A stretch of 64,000 nt of DNA. Origin: Microbispora corallina. GTDB lineage: Bacteria; Actinomycetota; Actinomycetes; Streptosporangiales; Streptosporangiaceae. Below the pieces are notes generated by a model. It worked only from the letters and a program-made list of their open reading frames with translations, searched no databases and was not told the origin of the DNA. The DNA lies in NCBI RefSeq assembly GCF_016863035.1, contig NZ_BOOC01000031.1, positions 1-64,000 on the forward strand, read 5' to 3'. Of the stretch, positions 18,282-26,736 are shown in pieces. How positions within the stretch are numbered: position 1 is the stretch's first letter; each line of letters starts with the position of its first letter. Both the position numbers and the translations under genes were made by a program.

Positions 18282-18885
18282 TACGCTTGTCCCACTTTAG
18301 ATGGCTCCCCTTCTTCCGGCGAGAGGACCCCCGACCAGGCGCTCCAGGATCGTGGCAGCTCACTCGGGAGGTCGTGCCGCCATCCACACTCCCGCATCCG
18401 CTGCACGAACTCCTCGTTACTCGCTGCGGTGAGCGGATCGGCTTGAGCTTGTACCCTCGGCGTCCCCGTGAAGCTTGCCCGTCACCCGCTGCACACGCTC
18501 GTGGCCGGAGTCGATCTCCCGCACCTGGCGCTGCGGCCCAGGCCGGGAGACCCGTTCCGCCACAGGAGGCAGAGGCGCAGCCCTGCTGTGAGACCCGACG
18601 CCTCTCATCGCGATGCGTCTCCAATCGTCGGCGATGCGCCTTCTACAAGCGGGGGCAGGCCAAGTACGCCGGAAAGGGCTAATAGGGCTGGCCAGGGCAG
18701 TTCAAGGGGTCTGGCCTGGGTGCTGGTTCGAGCTTGGGGATGTACGTGGAGGACGACGGGTGCTCATGGACAATGAGCCGCCCGAGTCCTGGCCGTGGAG
18801 CAGCGCAGGTCCTATTTATTCCTTAATGTTCGCTTCTTCCCTATCTGGAAATGAGCAGGTGTAAGGCGAGGGAGGGAGGGGTGGG
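18282..18885. other. 600-bp spacer, no intact gene
   Basis: No frame here has a convincing start and family match. On the minus strand near 18430-18370 a frame reads DPLTAASNEEFVQRMRE, faintly like the N-terminus of actinobacterial helix-turn-helix proteins, then degenerates; it may be a relic. The last 80 bp (TATTTATTCCTTAATG around 18812) are AT-rich and could be the promoter of the ferredoxin operon. Confidence 0.5.
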
Positions 18886-19095
18886 ATGCGGATCGTTGTG
18901 GACCTCACCCGCTGCCAGGGCTATGCGCAGTGCGTGTTCCTCGCGCCGCAGGTGTTCCACCTGCATGGGGAGGAGGCGCTGCTGTATGACCCGGCCGTTC
19001 CCGACGATCAGTTGGAGCGCGTGCGCCAGGCCGCGGCGGCCTGCCCGGTCCAGGCCATCCTCCTCGGCGAGGAGGTGAGCGCGGGTGGCCAGTGA
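18886..19095 (+). CDS. P450-type [3Fe-4S] ferredoxin
   Basis: A 69-residue ferredoxin expected to pass electrons to the P450 two genes downstream. Cluster ligands are Cys10, Cys16 and Cys53 (CP). The fourth position, Cys in 4Fe-4S or His in many P450 ferredoxins, is Tyr13 (CQGYAQC). Variants with Tyr at this place are known among P450-associated ferredoxins and may shift the redox potential. The reductase gene overlaps its end by 11 bp. Confidence 0.93.
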   Translation: MRIVVDLTRCQGYAQCVFLAPQVFHLHGEEALLYDPAVPDDQLERVRQAAAACPVQAILLGEEVSAGGQ

Positions 19096-20455
19096 CCTGC
19101 GGGAGGGCCGGATCGTCATCGTCGGCGCGTCGCTGGCCGGGCTGCGGGCCGCCGAGGCGCTGCGCGAGGAGGGTTTCACCGGCTCGCTGACCGTGGTGGG
19201 GGATGAGCCCTATCCGCCCTATGACAGGCCGCCGCTGTCCAAACAGGTGCTGCTTGGCCTGGCGGCGGCGGACGCCACCGGGCTGCCGATGAGGCGCGAC
19301 CCGGACGCCCACTGGCGGCTCGGGGTGCGGGCCACCGGTCTGGATCCCCTCGGAAAACGGGTGATGCTGGCCGACGGCGAGTCGCTGCCCTTCGACCGGC
19401 TGCTGATCGCGACCGGGACCCGGGCGCGGCCCTGGCCCAACCCGGAGGAGGCCGCTCTTGACGGGGTGTTCACCCTGCGCACCTGCGTTGACGCCGGACG
19501 GCTGGCCGAGCGGCTGGCCGCCACGCCGCGGCGGGTGCTGGTGATCGGCGGCGGCTTCACCGGCTCGGAGATCGCCTCGGCCTGCCGGGAACGGGGCCTG
19601 GAGGTCACAGTCACCGAGCGCGGGCCCGCACCCCTGGTGGGCGCGCTCGGCGGCACCTTGTCGAAGCTCGCCGCTGGAATGCAGCGAAACCACGGCGTGG
19701 ACCTGCGCTGCGGGGCGACGGTCACCGCCCTACGCGGAGACGCGAACGGCCGGTTCACGGGTGCGGACCTGTCCGACGGCAGCCACCTCGACGCGGACGT
19801 GTGCGTCGTCGCGCTGGGGGCGGTCCGCAACGTCGAATGGCTGGCCGACTCCGGGCTGGCAGCGGGCCCGCGCGGGATCGCCTGCGACGCCGGGTGCCGG
19901 GCCTTCGACATGTACGGGATCGTCAGCGACGACGTCTTCGTCGCCGGTGACGTTTCCCGCTTCCCTCATCCGCTGTTCGAGTACCAGATGCTCTCGTTGG
20001 AGCACTGGGGCAACGCGGTCGCACAGGCCGAGGTGGCGGCCTACAACATGGTCAATCCGGGGCCGCTGCGGCGTCCCCACCTTGCGCTGCCGACGTTCTG
20101 GTCGAGCCAGTTCGGGCTCAACATCAAGTCGGTGGGCGTCCCCGCCTTCTCCGACCAGATCGTCCTTGCGCAGGGCTCGCTGGAGGAGCGCCGTCTGGCT
20201 GTGGTGTACGGCTACCGAGGCCGGGTCACCGCCGCGGTCACCGTCAACATGGCCAAGTCGCTCGAGTACTACCAGCACCTGATCGAGACCGCCGCCCCGT
20301 TCCCGCCGGCGCCCGGCGCGGCGGACCGTCCGGCCGCAGCCGAGCTCACGCTTCCCTCCGATGTGCCAGATCCGAAGGGCCTTTCGCACAGTCCCACCGT
20401 CGCGCTCACCGGTCACCTTCCCGACCGCCGGCTGACCGTGGTGCGGCCTGACTGA
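19085..20455 (+). CDS. NAD(P)H ferredoxin reductase (FAD-dependent)
   Basis: A 456-residue flavoprotein of the putidaredoxin-reductase type. The FAD fold starts IVIVGASLAGLRAAEAL (residues 10-26), followed by PPYDRPPLSK; the NAD(P)-binding fold is VLVIGGGFTGSEIA near residue 155; VFVAGDVSRF is the second FAD motif. It should reduce the adjacent ferredoxin. GTG at 19085 overlaps the ferredoxin gene. The C-terminal 55 residues are a variable Ala/Pro-rich tail. Confidence 0.93.
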   Translation: MASDLREGRIVIVGASLAGLRAAEALREEGFTGSLTVVGDEPYPPYDRPPLSKQVLLGLAAADATGLPMRRDPDAHWRLGVRATGLDPLGKRVMLADGESLPFDRLLIATGTRARPWPNPEEAALDGVFTLRTCVDAGRLAERLAATPRRVLVIGGGFTGSEIASACRERGLEVTVTERGPAPLVGALGGTLSKLAAGMQRNHGVDLRCGATVTALRGDANGRFTGADLSDGSHLDADVCVVALGAVRNVEWLADSGLAAGPRGIACDAGCRAFDMYGIVSDDVFVAGDVSRFPHPLFEYQMLSLEHWGNAVAQAEVAAYNMVNPGPLRRPHLALPTFWSSQFGLNIKSVGVPAFSDQIVLAQGSLEERRLAVVYGYRGRVTAAVTVNMAKSLEYYQHLIETAAPFPPAPGAADRPAAAELTLPSDVPDPKGLSHSPTVALTGHLPDRRLTVVRPD

Positions 20456-20486
20456 CCCTTCCGCCCGTCCACGAGGAGCCGAGACC

Positions 20487-21704
20487 ATGACTGCCGACAC
20501 CCTGCTGGGACAGATCACCGACTACGCCAACCGCCCCAACCCCTACCCCCTGTACGCGGAACTGCGCGAAGCCGGTCCCGTGGTGCGGCAGGCAGACGGC
20601 AGCTACCTCATCGGCACCTACCACGAGATCACCGCCCTGCTCCACGACCCGCGGATCAGCGCCGATCCCCGCAGCCGTCCGACTGCCCCCGTCGACCTGC
20701 CTGAGGAGGCGCCGCAGCCTCCCTTCCTGCGGCTCGACGACCCCGAGCACCACAGGCTGCGCACCCTGTGCATGCGACCGTTCGGTCCCCCGCACAGCTC
20801 CGGCCGGATCGATGCCATGCGCGCCCAGATCACCGAACTCACCGAAGAACTGATCAAAGGGCGCCAAGGCCGCACCCGGATCGACATCGTCGACGACTTC
20901 GCCTACCCGCTGCCCGTCACGGTGATCTGCCGGCTGCTCGGCGTCCCGCGCGAAGACGAGCCGCTGTTCCGGCAATGGTCCGACGCGATCGTCGCCTCCG
21001 CCGACGTCACACCCGAGGAGGACACCACCGAGCGAGACAGGGCCGGCCGGCAGGCCCGGATCGAGATGGGCCGGTACCTGGTGGACCTTGCCGAGCAGCG
21101 TCGCGGCCATCCCGGTGACGACATGCTGTCCGCCTTCATCAACGAACCGGACCCGGCCATGCGGCTCACCCGCGAGGAACTGGCGGAAACCGCCATCCTG
21201 CTGCTCATCGCCGGACACGAGACCACGGTCAACCTGATCACCAACGGGGTCCTCACGCTGCTGCGCCACCCCGATCAGCTCGACCGGCTGCGCCGCGACC
21301 CCGGCCTGCTGCCCGGAGCGGTGGAGGAACTGCTGCGCTACGAGCCCCCGGTGCACATGCGCGAGCGCACCCCCCTCGCCGACGTCGACGTCGCCGGCTT
21401 CCGTATCCCCAAAGGCGCGCCCCTGGTGCTCGTGCTCGCCTCAGGCAGTCGCGACCCCAAACGGTTCCACGAGCCTGACCGGTTCGACCCCACCCGCCCG
21501 GACAACCAGCATCTCGGCTTCGGCAGCGGCATACACCTGTGCTTTGGCGCACCACTCGCACGGATCGAAGCCCACACCGCACTCGGCGCGCTGATCCCCC
21601 TCCTCGGCACCGCAACCTTGGCCCAGGACCCGCCCCCCTACCGTCGCAACGCCATGCTGCGCGGACCCCGCCATCTCCCCATCGAGGTGCAACCACTCGC
21701 CTGA
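20487..21704 (+). CDS. Cytochrome P450
   Basis: A 405-residue bacterial class I P450. I-helix motif AGHETT near residue 242, ExxR in EELLRYEPP, and heme loop FGSGIHLCFG with Cys352. GAGGAG lies before the ATG, 31 bp after the reductase stop. Together with the upstream genes this forms a self-sufficient electron chain, often used for hydroxylation of a secondary metabolite, steroid or xenobiotic. Substrate cannot be inferred; no biosynthetic cluster is adjacent. Confidence 0.95.
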   Translation: MTADTLLGQITDYANRPNPYPLYAELREAGPVVRQADGSYLIGTYHEITALLHDPRISADPRSRPTAPVDLPEEAPQPPFLRLDDPEHHRLRTLCMRPFGPPHSSGRIDAMRAQITELTEELIKGRQGRTRIDIVDDFAYPLPVTVICRLLGVPREDEPLFRQWSDAIVASADVTPEEDTTERDRAGRQARIEMGRYLVDLAEQRRGHPGDDMLSAFINEPDPAMRLTREELAETAILLLIAGHETTVNLITNGVLTLLRHPDQLDRLRRDPGLLPGAVEELLRYEPPVHMRERTPLADVDVAGFRIPKGAPLVLVLASGSRDPKRFHEPDRFDPTRPDNQHLGFGSGIHLCFGAPLARIEAHTALGALIPLLGTATLAQDPPPYRRNAMLRGPRHLPIEVQPLA

Positions 21705-22073
21705 CCATCGGCGCGAGCCGGCTGCCGATGGCCGCCGAGCCGCCGCGGCGGCTGTATGGGCTTCCTGGCCGTGTGATCGCCGTTCCAGGCGAGCCCGCCA
21801 TTGCCTCCCGCTGCTTGCCCTGGCGGGTCACGCGCCGGGCCAGCTCCACCACCTGGCGCTTGCGATTGCGTTGGCCGCGAGTCACGCGGCCGTGCGCTGC
21901 GCCGTCGTCGACGACCCCGATCGCCTCCGCCCGGCGCTCGGCCCGGCGCAGCTTCGCCAAGGTCCGGCCGATCCGTCAGCGCAGCACCCCGCCCAGATCG
22001 GCCGCGTTGGCGACCCGCGTCCGCCGCGCCTCGACGGCTGCGGAACGGCGGGGACACTTGGCGTAGGGGTCGA
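21705..22073. other. 370-bp spacer, possible degraded coding sequence
   Basis: No intact gene. The minus strand reads HAFDPYAKCPRRSAAVEARR, then a stop, then an Arg/Lys-rich helical frame (LAKLRRAERRAEAIG, 21960 leftward) that continues into the P450 gene. It looks like decayed coding sequence, but I cannot assign a family. Confidence 0.4.
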
Positions 22074-23123
22074 ATGCGTGTTCTACTGATCTCCATGCGT
22101 CGCGACGCGTCCCCCGGCCCGGCGGCCGGTCCCCTGGTGCGGCCTGCGCAGCAGCAGGCGCTGCTCGACCAGAGCCCCACCCGCCCGCGGATCGAACGGC
22201 AGGCGGTCACCCGGGTGTTCGACGGCATCACCTGCTATGAGGTGCCCGCCCGTACGGCGATCGACCACGTCCCCGAGGCCGCCGAGCTGCCGTTCCGGTG
22301 GGCGGCGAGCCCCTACCGCGGGTGCGAGTCCGGCTGCCGATACTGCGCGGGCCGCCGGGGCCACCGCTACCTCGGCCTCGACCCTGCCGAAGACTTCGCG
22401 ACGAGCATCGTGGTGAAGACCACCCTGGCCGACCGGCTGCGCCGTGAGCTGGCCTCGCCCCGATGGGCGGGCGAGCCGGTCGCGCTCGGGGTGGCCGGCG
22501 ACTGCTACCAGCCGGCCGAGGAGACCTACCGGCTGATGCCGGGGGTGATCCGGGCGCTGGCCGACGCGGCCAACCCGTTCACCGTGCTCACCAAGAGCCC
22601 GCTCGTCCTGCGCGACCTCGACCTGTTACGCGACGCCGCGAAGGTGACCGAGGTCGGGGTGCTGGTCTCGGTGGGCTTCGTGGACGACCGCGTACGGCGG
22701 GCGGTCGAGCCGGGCGCCGCGAGCCCGCAGCGGCGCCTGGAGGTGTGCGCCGCCCTCAACGACGGGGGTATCCCCTGCGGGGTGCTGATGGCCCCGATCC
22801 TGCCGCTGATCACCGACTCGGCCGACCACCTTCAGGCGACGGTCCGGCGGGCCGCCGAGGCGGGGGCGGTCAGCGTCACGCCCGTCGTGCTGCGGCTGCC
22901 CTCGGGGGCCCGCGAGACGTACCTGGCCTGGCTGGAGCGGGAGCACCCGGGCCTGGTCCCCCGCTACCAGGCGCTGTACGGCAAGGGGCAGGTGGCCGAG
23001 GAGGGCTACCGGCGCCGGGTGGCCGAGCAGGTGCGGGCGCTGGCCGAGGCGTACGGCATCGGGCGCTCGGCCCGCCGCTGGCGCCGCCGCCGCACGCCCA
23101 CCCGCCAGCTCGCCCTGGTCTGA
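22074..23123 (+). CDS. Rv2578c-family radical SAM protein
   Basis: A 349-residue radical SAM protein. The 4Fe-4S site is C-x3-C-x2-C at Cys84, Cys88 and Cys91 (CESGCRYC). Segments FDGITCYEV, PFRWAASPYRGC and GVAGDCYQPAEE match the actinobacterial Rv2578c group, related to spore-photoproduct-lyase-like SplB proteins; function unknown. The ATG at 22074 has AGGGG about 7 bp upstream; a second ATG at 22095 is possible. The C-terminus is very Arg-rich. Confidence 0.88.
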   Translation: MRVLLISMRRDASPGPAAGPLVRPAQQQALLDQSPTRPRIERQAVTRVFDGITCYEVPARTAIDHVPEAAELPFRWAASPYRGCESGCRYCAGRRGHRYLGLDPAEDFATSIVVKTTLADRLRRELASPRWAGEPVALGVAGDCYQPAEETYRLMPGVIRALADAANPFTVLTKSPLVLRDLDLLRDAAKVTEVGVLVSVGFVDDRVRRAVEPGAASPQRRLEVCAALNDGGIPCGVLMAPILPLITDSADHLQATVRRAAEAGAVSVTPVVLRLPSGARETYLAWLEREHPGLVPRYQALYGKGQVAEEGYRRRVAEQVRALAEAYGIGRSARRWRRRRTPTRQLALV

Positions 23124-23142
23124 ACCCCCGCCGGCGACGGAC

Positions 23143-23171
23143 TTGCGTGCCGCTCGCAGTTAACTTATAAC
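23143..23171 (+). promoter_or_regulatory. hsp20 promoter
   Basis: TTGCGT at 23143-23148 and TATAAC at 23166-23171 with a 17-bp spacer form a plausible vegetative-type -35/-10 pair. The inverted repeat that follows overlaps the likely transcription start. Confidence 0.6.
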
Positions 23172-23194
23172 TTGAGTAGGAAGTTTCCTTCAAG
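23171..23194. promoter_or_regulatory. HAIR-like inverted repeat before hsp20
   Basis: CTTGAGT at the left and TCAAG at the right enclose an inner AGGAA-GT-TTCCT palindrome. The left half equals the HspR-binding HAIR half-site (CTTGAGT-N7-ACTCAAG), but the spacing differs. It overlaps the start region of the promoter, fitting a repressor, probably the MerR protein encoded downstream. Confidence 0.65.
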
Positions 23195-23219
23195 AACTCT
23201 CGCAAGAGGAGGTTGCACG

Positions 23220-23660
23220 ATGCTCCTGACGTCGATCGACCCCTTCGTCCAGGAGTTCGAGCGCCAGTTCGACCGGCTGGCCCGTTCGGCCTTCGGTGCG
23301 ACCGACAGCGGCCGCGGGGTCATGCCCCTGGACGGGATCCGCCGCAAGGACGAGGTCGTGCTCCGCTTCGACCTGCCGGGCGTCGACCCCGGCAGCGTCG
23401 AGGTGACCGTGGACCGCGGCGTACTGAGCGTGACGGCCCGCCGCGAGGAGGAGCTCGCCGCCGACGACCGGATGTTCGTCAGGGAACGGCTGATGGGCCA
23501 GTTCACCCGCCGCGTCTACCTGTCGGAGCACCTCGACAGCGAGCGGATCGAGGCCGACTACGCCAACGGCGTGCTCACCCTGCGCATCCCCGTCCTGGAG
23601 CAGGCCAAGCCACGCAAGATCGAGATCCGCGGCGGTGACCGCAAGGCCATCCGCGCCTGA
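23220..23660 (+). CDS. hsp20: Hsp20/alpha-crystallin small heat-shock protein
   Basis: A 146-residue ATP-independent holdase. The alpha-crystallin domain spans about residues 38-140: DEVVLRFDLPGVDPGSVEVTVDRGVLSVTARR, then the conserved ADYANGVLTLRIPV. The C-terminal tail is short. AGGAGG at 23207-23212 precedes the ATG. It is the first gene of a unit with an HspR-like MerR regulator, separated by a hairpin. Confidence 0.94.
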   Translation: MLLTSIDPFVQEFERQFDRLARSAFGATDSGRGVMPLDGIRRKDEVVLRFDLPGVDPGSVEVTVDRGVLSVTARREEELAADDRMFVRERLMGQFTRRVYLSEHLDSERIEADYANGVLTLRIPVLEQAKPRKIEIRGGDRKAIRA

Positions 23661-23693
23661 CCGGCCTTCGTCCCTCGGCACCGCCGAAGTCAC

Positions 23694-23720
23694 GGGCCGG
23701 CGCCCCCACGGCGCCGGCCC
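23694..23720. terminator. Hairpin between hsp20 and merR
   Basis: An 11-bp stem (GGGCCGGCGCC paired with its complement) with a 5-base loop, without a U tract. It may end or attenuate the hsp20 transcript, or protect its 3' end. Confidence 0.6.
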
Positions 23721-23754
23721 GCCGTCGTACCCAGGACCCGATTGGAGGTGACGA

Positions 23755-24156
23755 GTGCTTCCCCTGCCCATCGACGACGAGCACGCGCCGCTGTACTCGG
23801 TCGGCCAGGTGGCCGACATGCTGGAGGTGCAGCAGGCGTTCCTGCGGCGGCTCGACGAGTTCGCGGTCGTGCGGCCCCACCGGTCCGCCGGAGGGCAGCG
23901 CCGCTACTCCCGCCACGACATCGGCCGGGTCCGGTACGTCGTGGGCCTCGTCGGCGAGGGCATGACGCTGAACGCCGTCCGCCGCATCCTGGAGCTGGAG
24001 CAGGAGGTGCGGCGCCTCAACGCGGAACTCGACGAGGCCCGCCGGTTCCTCGCCGGCCCGAGCGCAGACCCGAGCGCAGACCCGAGCGCAGACCCGAGCG
24101 CAGACCCCCGTCGAGACTCCGGCACGGACTCCGGCACAGGTCGCACATCCGACTGA
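23755..24156 (+). CDS. MerR-family, HspR-like regulator
   Basis: A 133-residue regulator. The winged helix reads LYSVGQVADMLEVQQAFLRRLDEFAVVRPHRSAGGQRRYSRHDIGRVRYV, followed by a short coiled coil (RRILELEQEVRRLNAEL). This is the HspR layout and it lacks the metal-binding Cys of classical MerR. GGAGGT precedes the GTG start. It probably represses hsp20 through the HAIR-like repeat. The tail holds four SADP repeats encoded by a 12-bp tandem repeat. Confidence 0.88.
   Translation: MLPLPIDDEHAPLYSVGQVADMLEVQQAFLRRLDEFAVVRPHRSAGGQRRYSRHDIGRVRYVVGLVGEGMTLNAVRRILELEQEVRRLNAELDEARRFLAGPSADPSADPSADPSADPRRDSGTDSGTGRTSD
24060..24107 (+). repeat. 12-bp coding tandem repeat, 4 copies
   Basis: Unit GAGCGCAGACCC repeats four times exactly and encodes the SADP repeats in the tail of the MerR protein. 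Confidence 0.92.
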
Positions 24157-24250
24157 CGCCGGCCGACACGCCCCGGGGACGAGGCCGGCCGCGGCGGGGG
24201 GCTGGAAAACCGGTCGACCCGCGGGAGAGCCGGCCGGTAGCGTCCCCGGC

Positions 24251-25003
24251 GTGAACGTCCTCAGCGATGCCGACCTCGACCGTTTCGTCGCCGAGGGGTA
24301 CCTCAAGCTCGAGGAGGCCTTTCCCCGGGCCGTCGGCGACCGCATCCGCCGTTCCCTGTGGGAGCGGATGGGGCTGTCCCCCGATCGGCCGGAGGAGTGG
24401 ACGCGGCCGGTGGTCTGGACTCTCGACGACACCGGGGAGGGCCCGTTCGGCGAGGCGATGGGCAGCCCGCGGCTGGCGGCCGCGCTGGACCGGATCGCCG
24501 GCGGCTGGGTCCCGCGCGGCGCTCCCGGCATGACGCCCGTCCGCTTCCCCCACCCCGACGACTCCGGCGACACCGGCTGGCACATCGACCAGAACGACCC
24601 CGGCCCCGAGGGCCGCTGGGGCGTCGTCACCGCCCGGCCGCACACGCTGCTCCTGCTGTTCCTGTACTCCGAGGTCGGGCCCGACGACGCCCCCACCCGC
24701 ATCCGCGTCGGGTCCCACCTCGACGCCGCCCGCGTGTTGGAGCCGTACGGCGAGAAGGGCCTGGAGTTCTTCGCCTCCGGGCCTCTCCTGGACGAGGCCA
24801 GCGCCCACCGTCCCCTCGCGTACGCCACCGGGCTCCCGGGTGACGCGTTCCTGTGCCACCCGTTCCTGGTCCACGCCGCCCAGCGGCACCGCGGGACCCG
24901 GCCGCGGTTCATGTCCCAGATGCCGATCTTCCTGTCCCGGCCGCTGACCGCCGCGGACCCGACGCCGCTCGGCCGCGCCGTACGGGCGGCGTTGAGCGGC
25001 TGA
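24251..25003 (+). CDS. Phytanoyl-CoA dioxygenase (PhyH) family protein
   Basis: A 250-residue Fe(II)/2-oxoglutarate oxygenase-like protein. The metal triad is His111 and Asp113 in WHIDQ and probably His208 in CHPFLVHAAQ, with Arg about ten residues later (HRGTRPRF) for the co-substrate. Such enzymes hydroxylate small molecules; the substrate is unknown. The GTG start at 24251 gives a normal N-terminus (LSDADLDRFVAEGYLKL). It is a single gene after the heat-shock pair. Confidence 0.87.
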   Translation: MNVLSDADLDRFVAEGYLKLEEAFPRAVGDRIRRSLWERMGLSPDRPEEWTRPVVWTLDDTGEGPFGEAMGSPRLAAALDRIAGGWVPRGAPGMTPVRFPHPDDSGDTGWHIDQNDPGPEGRWGVVTARPHTLLLLFLYSEVGPDDAPTRIRVGSHLDAARVLEPYGEKGLEFFASGPLLDEASAHRPLAYATGLPGDAFLCHPFLVHAAQRHRGTRPRFMSQMPIFLSRPLTAADPTPLGRAVRAALSG

Positions 25004-25067
25004 CGGGCGGCCGACGGCGCCAGGCCCCGGCGGTCTCAGAGCGCGGTCTGAGAGCGCGGTCTCAGTC

Positions 25068-25862
25068 TCACGACCGGGTGAGCGTCCCGGTCACCACGGT
25101 GGCGTTCAGCTCGTCGGAACGGGCCAGGCGCGGCACCAGCCAGGCGGCCGCGACGGCCTCCAGGGCGGCCGGCGCCTGGCGCTCGCTCGTCTCCAGCAGC
25201 AGGCTGCCGCCGGGGGCCAGCCACGCCGGGGCTTCGGCGATCACCCGCCGCACCACGGCCAGGCCGTCCGTCCCGCCGTCGAGCGCGACGTGCGGCTCGT
25301 GCTCGCGGGCCTCGGCCGGCAGCAGCCGGATCTCCCCGGTCGGCACGTACGGCGCGCAGGCGACCACCACGCCGGCTCGTCCGCGCAGGCGGGCGGGCAG
25401 CGGCGCGTACAGGTCGCCCTCGTGGACGTGGCCGCCCAGCGCGGCCAGGTTGCGGCGGGCGCAGCGGACGGCGGCGGGGTCCACGTCGACCGCGTGAAGC
25501 TCGACCCCTCCGACGGCGGCGGCGATCGCCGCGCCGATCGCGCCGGTCCCGCAGCACAGGTCGACGACGACGGCGCCGGGCCGGGCCAGGGCCTCCGCCT
25601 CGGCGACCAGGAACTCGGTGCGGCGGCGGGGGACGAACACCCCGGGATCCACGCTCACGCGCAGGCCGTGGAACTCGGCCCAGCCGAGGACCTGTTCGAG
25701 CGGCAGGCCGGCGGCCCGCCGTTCCACCATGGCGGCGACGTCATCGGGGGTGCGTGCGGTGGCGACGATGAGCTCGGCCTCGTCCTCGGCGAACACGCAG
25801 CCCGCGGCGCGGAGCCTGTCGACGACGGCGGTGAGGGGGCGAGGGGATGGGGAAAGCGACAT
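25068..25862 (-). CDS. PrmC-related methyltransferase
   Basis: A 264-residue SAM-dependent methyltransferase resembling PrmC/HemK in both its helical N-terminal domain and its Rossmann domain (VVDLCCGTGAIGAAIA). PrmC's catalytic NPPY is replaced by CAPYVP, as in a group of PrmC paralogs of unknown substrate, so release-factor methylation should not be assumed. GAAAGG precedes the ATG. Confidence 0.83.
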   Translation of the reverse strand: MSLSPSPRPLTAVVDRLRAAGCVFAEDEAELIVATARTPDDVAAMVERRAAGLPLEQVLGWAEFHGLRVSVDPGVFVPRRRTEFLVAEAEALARPGAVVVDLCCGTGAIGAAIAAAVGGVELHAVDVDPAAVRCARRNLAALGGHVHEGDLYAPLPARLRGRAGVVVACAPYVPTGEIRLLPAEAREHEPHVALDGGTDGLAVVRRVIAEAPAWLAPGGSLLLETSERQAPAALEAVAAAWLVPRLARSDELNATVVTGTLTRS

Positions 25863-25977
25863 GAGAGCCTTTCGGAAACGCCGAAGGATGCTCTCCCGGT
25901 CCCCTTATGCCTGGAGGACCGTGCGGTCGTGAGAGGAGAGCACCCGACCTGCCAAAGCGGTAATGGGTCTCACCTCC

Positions 25978-26736
25978 CTAGGCCGACGCGTCCGGACCGA
26001 CGTCCGGCGACGGCAACAGTACCAGCGACCGGAAAAGGCCGTCGCCGTCGGGGGTGACCTCCAGTGCGCGGGTGCCCTCCCGCCGGCGCAGCAGGCCCCG
26101 CTCCAGCAGTCCGTCGAGCAGCGCGTCGCCCAGGACGCCGCCCAGGTGGGGGCGGTTCTCGCTCCAGTCGAGACAGGGGTAGGCGAGGCGGCGCCGTCCC
26201 GCGGCGAGGCCGCCCAGGTCGACGCCGAGGCGGGCGAAGGCGTCCGGAGCCGCGGCCAGCACCTCGACCCGGTCGCCGGCGGCGGCGATCGCGCCCGCGG
26301 CGGCGAGGTGGTCGAACACGGCCACCCCGAGCCGCCCGGCGAGGTGGCCGTAGCAGGCGCGGGCCAGCGTGATGGGCGACAGCGGCGCCTCCACCGGCTC
26401 CGGCGCCGTCTCCTCCCCCGCGGTCAGCGCGCGCAGGGCCGCGAGGACCCGCCGTACGCCCTCTCCGCGCAGCGCGTAGACGGCCTGCCGGCTCTGGCGG
26501 GTGACCGAGACGAGCCCCGCCTCGCGGAGGACGGCCAGGTGGTTGCCGAGCCGCGACCCGGACACGCCGAGCGAGACGGCCAGCTCCGACGCCGTACGGG
26601 GAGCGGCGGCCAGCAGGTCGAGCGCGGCCAGGCGCAGCGGGTCGGCCAGCCCCTGCGCGCGGGCGGCCATCTCCTCCGCGGTCGGGCCGCGGCCCGTGTG
26701 CGCCACGCGGCCATCGTACAGGCCGCGCTGAATCAT
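25978..26736 (-). CDS. ArsR-type winged-helix regulator
   Basis: A 252-residue regulator. The N-terminal winged helix reads ASELAVSLGVSGSRLGNHLAVLREAGLVSVTRQSRQAVYAL, an ArsR-like fold without visible metal-binding cysteines in the DNA-binding helix. The C-terminal half (HLAGRLGVAVFDHL, CLDWSENRPHLGG) matches a common actinobacterial companion domain. Its ATG overlaps the stop of the TetR gene (ATGA). The frame is open through the TetR gene but the coupled ATG is the natural start. Confidence 0.85.
   Translation of the reverse strand: MIQRGLYDGRVAHTGRGPTAEEMAARAQGLADPLRLAALDLLAAAPRTASELAVSLGVSGSRLGNHLAVLREAGLVSVTRQSRQAVYALRGEGVRRVLAALRALTAGEETAPEPVEAPLSPITLARACYGHLAGRLGVAVFDHLAAAGAIAAAGDRVEVLAAAPDAFARLGVDLGGLAAGRRRLAYPCLDWSENRPHLGGVLGDALLDGLLERGLLRRREGTRALEVTPDGDGLFRSLVLLPSPDVGPDASA

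Noticed and set aside
18282..18885. Gene in the 600-bp spacer before the ferredoxin
   Set aside because: Open frames lack a start with ribosome binding site and family similarity; only a faint helix-turn-helix-like stretch was seen.
21705..22073. Transposase relic between P450 and radical SAM genes
   Set aside because: The Arg/Lys-rich minus-strand frame suggested one, but I could find no catalytic motif or terminal inverted repeats.
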